64,000 nucleotides of DNA from Muribaculaceae bacterium (GCA_017548365.1 JAFZAC010000023.1:61136-125135), one strand, 5' to 3'; shown: positions 27,993-37,902, numbered from the stretch's first letter. Notes: generated by a model not told the origin, from the letters alone. Numbers and translations are program-made.

Positions 27993-28050
27993 ATAATCTA
28001 ACTTCAGGCTATTAGTTTCAAGGCCAAAAAACGAAACCATTCGGCCGCGT

Positions 28051-29277
28051 TTATTTAGTTGCAAAGCGGTAGGTTAAGCCGAAGCTGAGGATTTCCTTGA
28101 ACTGCCAGTATTTCCAATCCTCGTTCCATGGACGTGATTTGTCGTAGCGCAGGTGGGTGAAGATTTGCGTGTTCAAGTGGCTGCTCACCGAGAACGTGAA
28201 TGTATTTTCCCAGTCGCCTTGCACATATTTATAGTCGGTAAATGCATAGAATCGTGTCTTCCAACTGATACTGGGCGTTATTTTCCACTCAAACTTCATT
28301 TCAACTGTCGAACCAAAGCTGTGCTTGGTGTGGTGCCCTGCTTCGATACCGAACTTAGTGGGGTCGATTTTGATGATATCACGGCATATTTTCAAGTCAT
28401 AGGAGAGCGGAGCTATCGAGAGAGTGAAAACCTTGTAACCCTCTTGGTCCTTGTAGTTGTAGGTCATACCAAGACCCACATTCAGCTCGCCCGACGATAG
28501 GAACGATGCCGCCAAGTCGCGGGTGTTAGTAATATAATTGTTTAAGAGCTGAGTCTTGAAAAGAAGCGTTGCCGAGTAGTACCAGTTCTTTATCGCCTTA
28601 TATCCTAGCTGCGAGTTGAACTGGAAATTGTCCTCGTTGATGCTGTAGCTGCGAAGGCTGTCGCCCTTTGCGGTTGCAATTCCCAAGCGGTAGTGGAGAG
28701 TATTATTGAATAACCAGTTGGGATGCAGTTTCTGGTTGAGGTTACAGTCCCACTGGATATCGCCTAACAGGTTAAGGTTGTTCTCTCCACCCTGATACCA
28801 GTTGTTGCTGATGTAAGCCTGTGTGCCGTGCAGGCTCCCAACAAAAGTATGCAGCCAGTTGTGCATTTTGACTTCTCGCCTGTCAACTGGTTTGAACTGC
28901 TCTCCGTTCACTATGCCAGTAGCTACTGATAGCTCAGTCGTCGAAGGGTCGATTTCCACGATTACCTGCTCAGGAGGCTTGGGCAGCATCTGCTCGTTGT
29001 AACGCACGAGTTCGGGATGCTCAATCATGAGTTTATAACGCATGTCATTGACCCAGTTCCATTGCCTGCGGGCGTTTTTTATCCATCCGTTCTCAACCTT
29101 GAGACCAGAGGGATGTTCATCGTCAAGATTTGGATTGCCGCTTGGCGACTGCTGCTTATCAAATACCAGTGGCATGAGCATATACTGGTTGGTGCTGTCG
29201 GCAGTTGTCTGGGCTTTTGCCACCACGATAGCAGCGAGCACAAGAATCGAAAGCAATATGGTCCTTAATTTGAGCAT
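28051..29277 (-). CDS. DUF3078 outer-membrane protein
   Basis: The 408-residue protein has a signal peptide (MLKLRTILLSILVLAAIVVAKAQ) and a C-terminal beta-barrel-like region. That region has the DUF3078 features NNWYQGGENNLNLLGDIQ, FNNTLHYRLG and the closing LSFGLTYRF. The family is widespread in Bacteroidetes outer membranes and its role is unknown. It starts 21 bp after the zinc-ribbon/SUMF1-like gene and is likely in the same minus-strand operon. Confidence 0.85.
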   Translation of the reverse strand: MLKLRTILLSILVLAAIVVAKAQTTADSTNQYMLMPLVFDKQQSPSGNPNLDDEHPSGLKVENGWIKNARRQWNWVNDMRYKLMIEHPELVRYNEQMLPKPPEQVIVEIDPSTTELSVATGIVNGEQFKPVDRREVKMHNWLHTFVGSLHGTQAYISNNWYQGGENNLNLLGDIQWDCNLNQKLHPNWLFNNTLHYRLGIATAKGDSLRSYSINEDNFQFNSQLGYKAIKNWYYSATLLFKTQLLNNYITNTRDLAASFLSSGELNVGLGMTYNYKDQEGYKVFTLSIAPLSYDLKICRDIIKIDPTKFGIEAGHHTKHSFGSTVEMKFEWKITPSISWKTRFYAFTDYKYVQGDWENTFTFSVSSHLNTQIFTHLRYDKSRPWNEDWKYWQFKEILSFGLTYRFATK

Positions 29278-29298
29278 GACGACTGTGGTTTATAATTC

Positions 29299-30498
29299 TT
29301 AATATACAAGTCTGAGTCCTATTTTATTGGATTTGTTTTTAGGATTGTCGGAATCACGATAGGAGACGCGGATGCAATTCTCTTTGAAATTGAAACCGCC
29401 ACCTCGGCACACATAGTCGGCTCCAACCTTTTCACAGCATGGATTGGAGGCAGGAGAGGATGAGTAGTACTTCTCGTCATAGTTATCGGCGCACCATTCA
29501 TAGACGTTGCCGCTCATGTCATAGAGCCCAAGCTCATTGGCGCTCAGGCAAGCCACGGCATGTGTCTTATCGCCTGAGTTATCTTTGAACCATGCAACTG
29601 TCTTGGCTGTGATAGAACCACTATACTTGGTTGACTGTGACTTCTTTCCTCCTCGAGCTGCAAACTCCCACTCGGCCTCGGTGGGCATACGGAAATTCTT
29701 GCCTGTCTTGGCATTCAGCTTGTCGATGAAGGTCTTGCAATCGTTCCAAGATACGTTTTCCACTGGTTGCTTGGGACCTTTGTTCTTGCTGGGATTGGAG
29801 CCCATCACAGCTTCCCACAACTCTTGAGTAACCTCGGTCTCGCCCATATAGAATGTGGAAAGAGTAACATTATGTGCAGGTTTCTCGTCATCATCAGCAT
29901 CACTACCCTGCTCGCTGGTGGCTCCCATGATAAAGGTGCCGCCTTCCACTTTTATCATGGTGAAAGTGACATTGTCGACCGTGATAGTTTCTTTGTCTTT
30001 ATCGACGGCAGCGACCGAGTCGGTCGGATTTAAGTCCTCGATATCAATACCCTTTGACTTGTTTAAGACCGTGAACAATATAATTCCCAACACCGCTGCT
30101 GCAATGCAAGCCAGAACGGCGATTTTGGCCTTTGAGAGCTTCCTTTGGGGTTGAGAAACGTTATGAGGTCTGCTCTGAACGATGGATTTACCTTTTACAG
30201 GAGCAGAGCTAGCCACATTTTTCTCGCCTTGACAACCAACGGGGGCATTTGCTGCATTTATAGGTTTGGGACCACCAACATTAGGCTTTGCTGCCAACTG
30301 GGCGTTAGTGGGTTTATCTCCGCCTTCTTTCTTCTTGATCATTTCCATCACCTCGTCTTCCGACAGCGCGTCATCATCTTCCTGCAACTCGGGATGTTCT
30401 CGCAGGTAAGCCTCTCGATCTTTGGGCTGTATGTGTCCGCACAAAGGGCAAAAACGCATAGTGTCACTAATCTCACGATGGCAATTGATACATTTCAT
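29299..30498 (-). CDS. Zinc-ribbon, single-TM protein with SUMF1/FGE-like domain
   Basis: The 399-residue protein starts with a zinc ribbon (CINC...CPLC). A disordered cytoplasmic stretch and one membrane helix near residues 125-145 (KIAVLACIAAAVLGIILF) follow. The outer part is a formylglycine-generating-enzyme-like domain: VEGGTFIMGATSEQGSDAD, ETEVTQELWEAVMG, FRMPTEAEWEFAARGG, MSGNVYEWCADNY and a terminal CRGGGFNFKENCIRVSYR. The cysteine pair used by true FGEs is not conserved (F where the first Cys should be), so oxidase activity is unlikely. Such domains often act as binding modules. It is the first gene of an operon with the DUF3078 gene and has a strong promoter. Confidence 0.85.
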   Translation of the reverse strand: MKCINCHREISDTMRFCPLCGHIQPKDREAYLREHPELQEDDDALSEDEVMEMIKKKEGGDKPTNAQLAAKPNVGGPKPINAANAPVGCQGEKNVASSAPVKGKSIVQSRPHNVSQPQRKLSKAKIAVLACIAAAVLGIILFTVLNKSKGIDIEDLNPTDSVAAVDKDKETITVDNVTFTMIKVEGGTFIMGATSEQGSDADDDEKPAHNVTLSTFYMGETEVTQELWEAVMGSNPSKNKGPKQPVENVSWNDCKTFIDKLNAKTGKNFRMPTEAEWEFAARGGKKSQSTKYSGSITAKTVAWFKDNSGDKTHAVACLSANELGLYDMSGNVYEWCADNYDEKYYSSSPASNPCCEKVGADYVCRGGGFNFKENCIRVSYRDSDNPKNKSNKIGLRLVY

Positions 30499-30523
30499 TA
30501 TTCCTGGATTTTCTTTGTAGAGA

Positions 30524-30554
30524 CAAAAGTAATCATTTTTCCATAACCGCCAAA
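30524..30554 (-). promoter_or_regulatory. Consensus promoter for the SUMF1-like/DUF3078 operon
   Basis: On the minus strand TTTG (30551-30554) and TACTTTTG (30524-30531) are separated by exactly 19 bases, a full match to the Bacteroides -33/-7 pattern. The predicted leader is about 20 nt. Confidence 0.8.
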
Positions 30555-30613
30555 AAATAATAATGATTATTAACGTTGCAGACCGTTTAGCGTTTTTGTT
30601 AAAAAAATCCTAA

Positions 30614-30651
30614 TGTCAGACCAAGTCGGACCAAGTCGGACTGAGTCAGAC
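30614..30651. repeat. Short 10-bp tandem repeat
   Basis: About four units of GTCRGACYRA run head to tail between the promoter of the 30498 gene and the terminator of the large C10 protease gene. A related GTCAGACTGAG occurs near 36249. The function is unknown. Confidence 0.75.
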
Positions 30652-30670
30652 ATCTCCATGCTATAATGCA

Positions 30671-30704
30671 AAAGGGCCGCTCCCGCAATTGGGAGCGACC
30701 CTTT
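30671..30704 (-). terminator. Terminator of the large C10 protease gene
   Basis: AAAGGGCCGCTCCC and GGGAGCGACCCTTT form a 14-bp stem (one mismatch) around a 6-base loop, with a T-run on the minus-strand side. It lies about 70 bases past the minus-strand stop at 30772. Confidence 0.85.
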
Positions 30705-30771
30705 ATTGTATAGAGCCTACATGGCAGCCGATTCTCGATCCTCGATCTTCAATCCACTGCCCGAAGGGCTA

Positions 30772-33700
30772 TTATTTAAATATCTTCTTCGAAGTGGTCT
30801 TGCTGCCGTCGCTGTAGCGAGTCACAACAATGTTCACACCCTGGAACGGAGTCTTGCTTACCACACCAGCGGCATTCACATAATCTACTCCAACAACGTC
30901 GCCTCGATAACCGTCGGTGTAAACGCCATTGATGCCAGTAACAATATTGCTATCACCACTCAGGTTGGCAGGATAGATAACGTAGTTGTCGCTTGGCTCA
31001 CCGCCACCACGGAGCTCACCCAACTTGGCAGGACGGGTAACCACAGCGATGAAGCGATAGGTCTTACCCTCTTGCAGAGTTGGAGTGCCTACCGAGTTGC
31101 GGCTCCAGTCAACGTTGAACGCACCTTCGATACCTGTATTGTCAGGAGTTACAAACTTCTCACCGTCCCACATAGCGTAGGTAATCTCGCAAACCTCCTG
31201 AATCTTAGGATTCATAAAGAAGTAAACAGTACCATTGCCATCAACTGCGCCAGTGCTCTCGGCAGTAAGGTTGAGGTTACTCTCAAGGAAGTTGGCTGCG
31301 CAGTACACGTTCTTAGTGTAATCAGCAGAACCATTGAACGTGAGAGTGTAGTTGCCATTTGCAGGCAGCACCTCAATAGTGAAGTTTCTATTATCGGTGT
31401 AAACACCAGTAACAGTACCAGCCTTAATCTTCTTGCCGACTGCACCGTTAAGCAGACTTTCAATACCATTGTCACTTGTTGCCTCAGTGAACTTGAGGGC
31501 AACCCAGTTGCTCTGATCCCACTCGTCCTGCTGGCCAGTAGTACCGCAGATGCTAGCGTCACGCATAAAGTCGATTTGACCATCCTTAATGAATGTTGCA
31601 GCAATCGATACGTTGCCTTGGTCTTTACACCACAGAATGCCATTCTCAACATCGGCATAAACGGCTACCAATTCATCACTGATAGTGTAAGTCTCGCCCT
31701 TTACGCCTTCGCCCTCGATAGTAGCAAGAGTAGCAGAGGTGATTGGCAGAGTAGTGAAGATAGTGGATTCAGTCCAGTTGCCCACAACACCTGCCTCGTT
31801 CACACCTTGTACTTGAACCTCGTAGGTTGTCTCTGGTTCAAGACCTTCGATTACGTAAGGACTAGTAACGTTGTCGCAATAGTTCCACTCGTACTCCTCA
31901 AGATCCTCTTGTGCATCGGGGACAAGAACCTCAATGTCATCAACGTTGAGATAGGGAGTGCCGGTATCATTATGGTGAACGATAGCAACGTAGCCTGGAC
32001 CACTGTAAGCACTCAAGTCGTAAGTATATTTGGTCAAAGTGCCAGTAACATTTTGGTCGCTACCAACCTGAACGAATTGGCTAACCGAATTCCAAGTGTC
32101 ACCTTGATATACATATACAGCTACTGGTCCAGTACCATAATCTGTGCCATATTGAGCTGCAGCATAGAACGATACCGAGCCACCGAGCTTAACCTTGGGA
32201 GTAATCATCCAGTTGTCTACATTTTCAAGCCATGCATTGTTGTCAAAGTCATAACCCTCAGAGAGCATAGCGTATGTTCCATTACCCAAAAGACCGTCGC
32301 CGCTATATCTGCCCCAGTTATGACCATCACCATCGTTGTCAACAAAGGTGAATTCGCCATACTGGCTTGCATCCTCGAAGTCCCAGAAGCGGTTTTGTGC
32401 CAACATATCTACCCAAGGCCTCCAGCGCAGATTCCAAGAATCGTTGTTCTCGCCAGGAGTCCAAGTAATTTCTGCTGTAGTGCTGCCTGGATTGGCCTCA
32501 ACATCAATTGGAGTCTTTGGAGCTCCAGCCACTGGAGTGCGGAACGCCATCTCCTCTACTACACCTTGGTAAGAAAGCACGATTACGGCATAAACCTTAG
32601 TTGGGTCAAGGTCTTCCGACTCGATTACAACGTCAGAATAATTGGTGTTATCCTCCCAACTTCCTACAAAGGTGTCATCACTTATGTCCCAACCATTAGT
32701 AATGTCATAAATCTCCATCTCTGTGGGGTGACTGGTATCGGGAGCAACGTTATAGCACATTGCCTTAACCTGATCACAGTTGGTTACACAATAAACCAAC
32801 AGAGCATAATCATTAGCTGATGCAGTACTGCCGCTAGCGAGTGTTGGAGGACCGAATACTCGAGCTGTCATGCTGCCAAAATAAGGGCTACAACCTTTGA
32901 ACACATCCATAGAATTCCAGTCTATACCAGAGTACAGATAGAATGGGTTATCACTATTGGCGCCATTAGCCCAGTGCCATGACCATTCATCGTAGGCCCA
33001 GCCATATACCGACACAGCAGCGGGCATTGTTAGCCATGCACATTCATTATCCTCATCAATAGTGTATTCGTAAGGCTTAACGCAAACATCACTGTACCAG
33101 TCATTCTCATCAAGAGTAGAATACCTCTTAATATCAAGATATTCGCTGCGAGCAGTACCCATATCAGCTACAGTACCATACAGTGGAACAGTATTGGTTA
33201 TATCACCACTTGTTAAGGTCATTGAGGCTTCATAATCGCCATATTCTTCTGGACCATTAAAGGTCACATCAACTGTGGCGGTACCTGCCAAAGCGTCAAC
33301 AAGGCTTACCGATGTTGTTGAAATACTAAATAAACCTTGAGGGTCATTGAGTGTAATGCTCACGTCATCGTTAATCCTCTTACCACTGATAGTAAGTGTC
33401 TGTGTCTTAGACTCTCCAGGATTTACCGAAATGCTTGCATAAGCTGGATTAGTAGCAATAGCTGGGATTTCAGTTTTGAAAGCAATCTCTGTGAATTGAG
33501 CACGATAGAGACCTGCTACAACTTTATAGATTTTACTTGCATCAAGGGTTACATCAAAATCAATCGTAGCACTTCTTGTTGTGTTGCTCAAGTTTCCTCC
33601 AGTAATAGTTGAAGTACCTTCAGTTAATGTGCCATCGGCATTCTTTGTACACTCATAAACTTTCATTGTGGTTGGATAAGATCCCAAAGTGGCATTTAGA

Positions 33701-35892
33701 TTAACACCACTCAACTTAACTTCTGTTGCATTTGTGATATAGAATGTTACAGTATATTCAGTACGTGCAGTAGTTGATTTGACACCAAAACGTCTAACGG
33801 TTTTGCCATCATAATATTCAGCACTACCAAGATATGGCTCATTGGCGTCCCAAGCCGTAGTAACACCACCTACTGTTGAATATGAAGCACTAGTTGCACT
33901 GGTCTTAATCCATTTTTGTGTGCCGCCACCATATCGGGCACCGCACCATGCACCAAATACTGGCATGGTGAGCCAAGCAGCACCATCAGCTGGATATTCG
34001 GTATATCCATAGAACTTTGTTACATAACTCTGGGCATCAGAAGTCCATCCAGCCTGGTCAATAGTCTCATACTTAGCGATGTTGAGATAAGCATCGCTTG
34101 CTGTTCCGCTGTCATCGGCAGTGGCGTTGAGCTGAACGGTCTGTGTCTGTGCACCATTGCTTGCAATGGTAACAGAACCAGTGAATGTGCCTTGGGTTGC
34201 GCTATTGAATGAAACGAGTACATCAACAGGATTGGTCTCACTGATATCGGCAGCAGGAATTGTCACAGCTCTGCTGAGCGAGAATACACCACTTGGGTCA
34301 TTGAGCGTGAGTGTCACATCATTAGTGATGAAGCGTCCTGTCAAAGAAATAGTCTTAACTACAGTAGTGTTCGAGCCAGCAGAGAAATTCAGTGTTCCTG
34401 AATTCACAACCAAAGTTGGAGTAGCAGCCTGTGCTGTGCCACTGAGACTTACAGTCTGACTTGGTGCGCCCGAGCTAGTTAATGTGAGAGTACCAGTAGC
34501 ATTGCCAGCTGCTGTAGGTGCGTAGGTTACAGTCACTTCCACGCCATTTGATGCATCGGCTGCACTAATGGTGGTTGGGCTTACGCTAAATACGTTAGAG
34601 CCACTCTTAGAGATAGTGATATCACCAGAGAGGTTAATACCACGCACGTTAAAGGTTTGTGTGTAGGTGCGGGTAGCATAGCAGTCACTGAAAGTCACGC
34701 TTGTTGGGTTGGCAACAATGGTGGGATCGAAGTAGTCTTCAGGAGGCTCGATGCCGATTACCATCTGCTGGCTCTGGTTAAAAGTATAACCGTCGCCATC
34801 ACTGAAGGCATTCATCGTGCACCAGTTGTTACCCTGTCCACTCCAACCGAAGTTGACATGGTAGGTGTTGTCGCTGCTGCGGTAGCCGTCAACGTTAAAG
34901 GCGTGTCCGCCAGCACTGTTGTCAACGCCTAAGTAAACGACTGGTCGGCTTTCAGCCATCTCTGTTTGGAGAAGGCTTGCCCATGCGCTCTCGTTGTAGT
35001 TGGATTTAGACACCAGGCGAACAGTGTTCTGGTTGTAGCCAAAAGCCTTGAATGTGTTAGCAATCTTCTGGCTCTGAGTGGTGTAGATACCACTACCATT
35101 GCGGCCATACATCATTTGCTCTGATTGTCCCACATAGCGCATCAGTGTTGCCACGGCATTGCCCTGAGCAGTGGTGTAGCTGCGATAAGTATCCTTCATG
35201 TTTGCCCAATCAAAGGTGGTAGCATCAAGAGCAGGATAGGTGAAACTTACTTCATTGGAATTGTATGAGCCAATGTCAAGTGTCGAGGTGTAAGAAGCCA
35301 ATGGTCCAACTTGCGCAACAGGCCATTTCCAGTAATACATCACCATAGATGCCGATGTTGCGGGGCAACCGGTTACGCACTGATAAGTTGTTCCGTTGTA
35401 GGTAAACTTACACTGGTTGTAGTAAGGAGCACTCTGATCCCAGTTGCAGGTCAACAGTGGGCCATAAGTGGCCTTTGAGGGTACATGTGTGTCAGAAGCT
35501 CTCACAACCTTAGCATCGGGATTGCATAGCAGCCAGTCAAGTTGCTCGGCATACCCGTGTAGCCATGCCTTCATGTTATCGGGCATGTTCTCAATGTCAA
35601 GAAGAGGCTCATCGCCCACAGCGAGAATTTCCTCGGCACGGTCGTCACCCGAGACGATGATGAAGTTTGTCGCTGTGTTGAAAATGTAGTAGACAGGCAT
35701 TTTTGCTTTGTCGCCCATCTCAGTTTTGATCAGCGTAGCTTGTCCCGCTGGTTGCGCCATTAATTTGCCAACAGCTTCCCTCTGGATGTACTGCTGAGCT
35801 TTCATTTGAGCTGTTAAAGCGTCAACTGGCGCAGCCATCGCTGCAGAGCATGCCACAACAATGGTTAGGGTTAGAAATAGTAATTTTTTCAT
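30772..35892 (-). CDS. Large secreted C10 protease with Ig-like, Fn3 and adhesin-type domains and T9SS-like tail
   Basis: The start at 35892 (MKKLLFLTLTIVVACSAAMA) gives a signal peptide and 1706 residues; an upstream ATG at 35985 adds a positively charged leader. Residues about 20-110 resemble a Spi-type propeptide. The C10 domain has CVTGCPATSASMVMYYW (Cys176) and GGHAFNVDGY (His330). Several Ig-like repeats follow (TFSDCYATRTYTQTFNV type), with repeated GSNTTVVKTISLTG-like strands. An Fn3-like module (PIDVEANPGSTTAEITWTPG) and a cleaved-adhesin-like domain (WDFEDASQYGEF, WMITPKVKL) come next. The C-terminus (GVNIVVTRYSDGSKTTSKKIF) resembles a type IX secretion sorting signal. It is expected to be secreted or surface-bound; the targets are unknown. 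Confidence 0.88.
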   Translation of the reverse strand: MKKLLFLTLTIVVACSAAMAAPVDALTAQMKAQQYIQREAVGKLMAQPAGQATLIKTEMGDKAKMPVYYIFNTATNFIIVSGDDRAEEILAVGDEPLLDIENMPDNMKAWLHGYAEQLDWLLCNPDAKVVRASDTHVPSKATYGPLLTCNWDQSAPYYNQCKFTYNGTTYQCVTGCPATSASMVMYYWKWPVAQVGPLASYTSTLDIGSYNSNEVSFTYPALDATTFDWANMKDTYRSYTTAQGNAVATLMRYVGQSEQMMYGRNGSGIYTTQSQKIANTFKAFGYNQNTVRLVSKSNYNESAWASLLQTEMAESRPVVYLGVDNSAGGHAFNVDGYRSSDNTYHVNFGWSGQGNNWCTMNAFSDGDGYTFNQSQQMVIGIEPPEDYFDPTIVANPTSVTFSDCYATRTYTQTFNVRGINLSGDITISKSGSNVFSVSPTTISAADASNGVEVTVTYAPTAAGNATGTLTLTSSGAPSQTVSLSGTAQAATPTLVVNSGTLNFSAGSNTTVVKTISLTGRFITNDVTLTLNDPSGVFSLSRAVTIPAADISETNPVDVLVSFNSATQGTFTGSVTIASNGAQTQTVQLNATADDSGTASDAYLNIAKYETIDQAGWTSDAQSYVTKFYGYTEYPADGAAWLTMPVFGAWCGARYGGGTQKWIKTSATSASYSTVGGVTTAWDANEPYLGSAEYYDGKTVRRFGVKSTTARTEYTVTFYITNATEVKLSGVNLNATLGSYPTTMKVYECTKNADGTLTEGTSTITGGNLSNTTRSATIDFDVTLDASKIYKVVAGLYRAQFTEIAFKTEIPAIATNPAYASISVNPGESKTQTLTISGKRINDDVSITLNDPQGLFSISTTSVSLVDALAGTATVDVTFNGPEEYGDYEASMTLTSGDITNTVPLYGTVADMGTARSEYLDIKRYSTLDENDWYSDVCVKPYEYTIDEDNECAWLTMPAAVSVYGWAYDEWSWHWANGANSDNPFYLYSGIDWNSMDVFKGCSPYFGSMTARVFGPPTLASGSTASANDYALLVYCVTNCDQVKAMCYNVAPDTSHPTEMEIYDITNGWDISDDTFVGSWEDNTNYSDVVIESEDLDPTKVYAVIVLSYQGVVEEMAFRTPVAGAPKTPIDVEANPGSTTAEITWTPGENNDSWNLRWRPWVDMLAQNRFWDFEDASQYGEFTFVDNDGDGHNWGRYSGDGLLGNGTYAMLSEGYDFDNNAWLENVDNWMITPKVKLGGSVSFYAAAQYGTDYGTGPVAVYVYQGDTWNSVSQFVQVGSDQNVTGTLTKYTYDLSAYSGPGYVAIVHHNDTGTPYLNVDDIEVLVPDAQEDLEEYEWNYCDNVTSPYVIEGLEPETTYEVQVQGVNEAGVVGNWTESTIFTTLPITSATLATIEGEGVKGETYTISDELVAVYADVENGILWCKDQGNVSIAATFIKDGQIDFMRDASICGTTGQQDEWDQSNWVALKFTEATSDNGIESLLNGAVGKKIKAGTVTGVYTDNRNFTIEVLPANGNYTLTFNGSADYTKNVYCAANFLESNLNLTAESTGAVDGNGTVYFFMNPKIQEVCEITYAMWDGEKFVTPDNTGIEGAFNVDWSRNSVGTPTLQEGKTYRFIAVVTRPAKLGELRGGGEPSDNYVIYPANLSGDSNIVTGINGVYTDGYRGDVVGVDYVNAAGVVSKTPFQGVNIVVTRYSDGSKTTSKKIFK

Positions 35893-36104
35893 TTTTGAAT
35901 AAATTTTAAATGTATATAAAAGTTTTTTAATATTTCTTGTCGGTATCAACCTTATCCCAAGCAGCAAGCGCCTGGCTGTTAACAAGTTAACCTATCAGGA
36001 GAGAAAAACATGTGTGAGAGGATGTGTGAGAGAAGGGTTTAAATAAAGTTTGGTCGACAGAGCAAAAAAACTTATAATTATTCAGTTAAGCTGTTAATAA
36101 ACTG

Positions 36105-36136
36105 CAAATATATATACAATAACTATAATAAACAAA
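36105..36136 (-). promoter_or_regulatory. Consensus promoter for the large C10 protease
   Basis: On the minus strand TTTG (36133-36136) and TATATTTG (36105-36112) are separated by 20 bases. The predicted start near 36098 leaves a leader of about 205 nt before the ATG at 35892. Confidence 0.7.
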
Positions 36137-36300
36137 TAAATATTGATTTTTTATTACAAATGATAGTAAAAATCGGGGATTGTGATAGTGAATCGTGATC
36201 GGAATTGATGCTGATTCAATTCATAATGACCACCATGGCACAAGGCTTAGACATGGTCAGACTGAGTTGGAGATGGCAAACTTCACCTCACACCAACAAA

Positions 36301-36332
36301 AAGCTGGCGCGCTTGGAAGCGTGCCAGCCTTT
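36301..36332 (-). terminator. Terminator of the TonB receptor/BACON lipoprotein operon
   Basis: AAGCTGGCGCGCTT pairs with AAGCGTGCCAGCCTT across a short loop with one bulge and one wobble. The minus-strand side continues into a T-run. It lies about 25-55 bases past the stop of the 36356 gene. Confidence 0.8.
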
Positions 36333-36355
36333 GCAATAATATTGGGGTTTAGTGT

Positions 36356-37879
36356 CTATTCTTCGAACTTGGAGTGCGAGAAGTAGATACCGCCACAGAG
36401 CTCAATTTTGCCATTATAAGTGGACTTGTAGCCAATCATTGTGAGATTATCTTCAAGCTCGATGCCTGCAGTAGAGAGCCAGTTCAAGCGATTATCGCCA
36501 GTAGCGCCGTAGCCTGGATAGCATCCATATACATAAACACTGCCAGTCGCATCGGCCAGGGTGAGATTACCATAGAGTGGATTGTCAATATCGGTAATCT
36601 GACCAGTCAAACGATAATAAACAGTCTTGTCGTCGGGCTTGGTGAGGAACTCGCCAATAGAGATGTCGGTCACAGGGATGTGAGTCTCATACTGAGCACC
36701 CTTCATTTGTGGGCTGCCGTTGTATGAGCTACGCTTGCCAACCAGTGTCACGATATCGCCTTCCTTGAGTCCCAGAGCCTCGAAGTCGCCCTTGGCACCG
36801 ATGCCATATACATAAACCAACTCGTCGGTCCAGTCACGCAGGTAGACGTTGCCATACTGGGTGTTTGCCACCTTCTGAATCACTGCAGTGATGCGATATT
36901 GGGTGTCGCCCTCTTGGGCCTCGAGGAACTCGGTGCAGTTAACTGCCACAATAGCACCGGTCTGGTAGATGGTGGCTGTTACGGCCGACTCTTGTGAGCC
37001 ATTGCTAGTCTTGAATGTAACCACAGAGCTGCGGTCGCCACCCTTATTCTCTGTAGCACGGAAAGTAACAATTGGATTGCTACCACCAGTGATTTTGGTC
37101 ATAGAGAGCCAGCTCTTGTCCTCCTCGGGAATCTCAACAGTCACACCGTTGCCCTTGCAAGAAAGGTTTATTGTACAATCGCCTCCCTCCAGAGGAATAG
37201 TGGCATCTTCGGGATCGTAGCTTTCAACCTTGATGAGCGATTTCACAATCTTTAAAACGGTGACATCCACAAGTTCTATCTTAGTGCCATAAGTTGTCTT
37301 GGGTCCTTCCACAGTAACAATGTCGCCCTCTTCAAGTCCAAGGCTCAAGAAATTCTTGGTCTTGCCTTGCTTGTCGAGAGTTCCATAGATGTATATTTCG
37401 CCTGTTTCGTCAACGAGCCACCAGTTGCCATAAACGGTGTTCTCGATGCGTGTCACTGTACCAGTCACGCGATAGGTCTTAGAGTCGGGACCTGCGATAA
37501 CATCGGCGCAAGTTGCATCTTGAACAGTTGCCAGACCTTGGATGACCTTGATGTGCTGCTGGCGTCCAGCGCACTCAATCACTAAGTCGGCGCTGCGTCC
37601 GTCGACAGCTGCAGGAGCTGAGAAAGTTATTTTTCTTTCACCGGCCCCGCCGTTTAAGGGCGATATTGTGAGCCATTCAGGCACTTGCGCTGGATCAATG
37701 TTCCAACTGTCGGTAGTATTGATGTCGATAGTTGCCTCACCACCGTCAATGTTGATGGGCACGTAAGAACGAGATACCTGAATCTCGTTAAGCAGGGTCA
37801 TAGTGTCTTCATCGGAGCAGCTGACCAACACAGCACCTATCAGTGCGATAAAAGCGGGAATAAAATATTTTAGTTTCAT
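36356..37879 (-). CDS. BACON and OB-fold repeat lipoprotein
   Basis: The 507-residue lipoprotein has the signal MKLKYFIPAFIALIGAVLVSC. A BACON domain follows (about 30-115, DSWNIDPAQVPEWLTISPLNGGAG), then an OB-like domain (TYRVTGTVTRIENTVYGNWWLVDETGEIYIYG). A second BACON-like region (LSCKGNGVTVEIPEEDKSWL) and two more OB-like domains (QYRITAVIQKVANTQYGNVYLRD and YYRLTGQITDIDNPLYGNLTLAD) complete it. BACON domains are linked to glycan or protein binding at the surface, and OB folds of this kind occur in extracellular nuclease-associated proteins. It is 23 bp downstream of the Oar-like TonB receptor gene and probably its surface partner. Confidence 0.85.
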   Translation of the reverse strand: MKLKYFIPAFIALIGAVLVSCSDEDTMTLLNEIQVSRSYVPINIDGGEATIDINTTDSWNIDPAQVPEWLTISPLNGGAGERKITFSAPAAVDGRSADLVIECAGRQQHIKVIQGLATVQDATCADVIAGPDSKTYRVTGTVTRIENTVYGNWWLVDETGEIYIYGTLDKQGKTKNFLSLGLEEGDIVTVEGPKTTYGTKIELVDVTVLKIVKSLIKVESYDPEDATIPLEGGDCTINLSCKGNGVTVEIPEEDKSWLSMTKITGGSNPIVTFRATENKGGDRSSVVTFKTSNGSQESAVTATIYQTGAIVAVNCTEFLEAQEGDTQYRITAVIQKVANTQYGNVYLRDWTDELVYVYGIGAKGDFEALGLKEGDIVTLVGKRSSYNGSPQMKGAQYETHIPVTDISIGEFLTKPDDKTVYYRLTGQITDIDNPLYGNLTLADATGSVYVYGCYPGYGATGDNRLNWLSTAGIELEDNLTMIGYKSTYNGKIELCGGIYFSHSKFEE

Positions 37880-37902
37880 AGTCGTAAATCTGCTTTAATG
37901 AA

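Larger units (their letters stand above)
35893..36355. other. 463-bp intergenic region upstream of the large C10 protease
   Basis: No gene is seen. It contains the promoter of the 35892 gene (36105-36136), implying an unusually long leader of about 200 nt. A GTGTGAGAG direct repeat (near 36009 and 36022) and the terminator of the BACON lipoprotein gene (36301-36332) are also present. Confidence 0.7.

Noticed and set aside
30706..32820. 704-residue open frame on the plus strand, antisense to the large C10 protease gene
   Set aside because: The minus-strand frame has a signal peptide, catalytic motifs and recognisable domains. The plus-strand translation has no signal or domain and is an artefact of few stops in the opposite strand.
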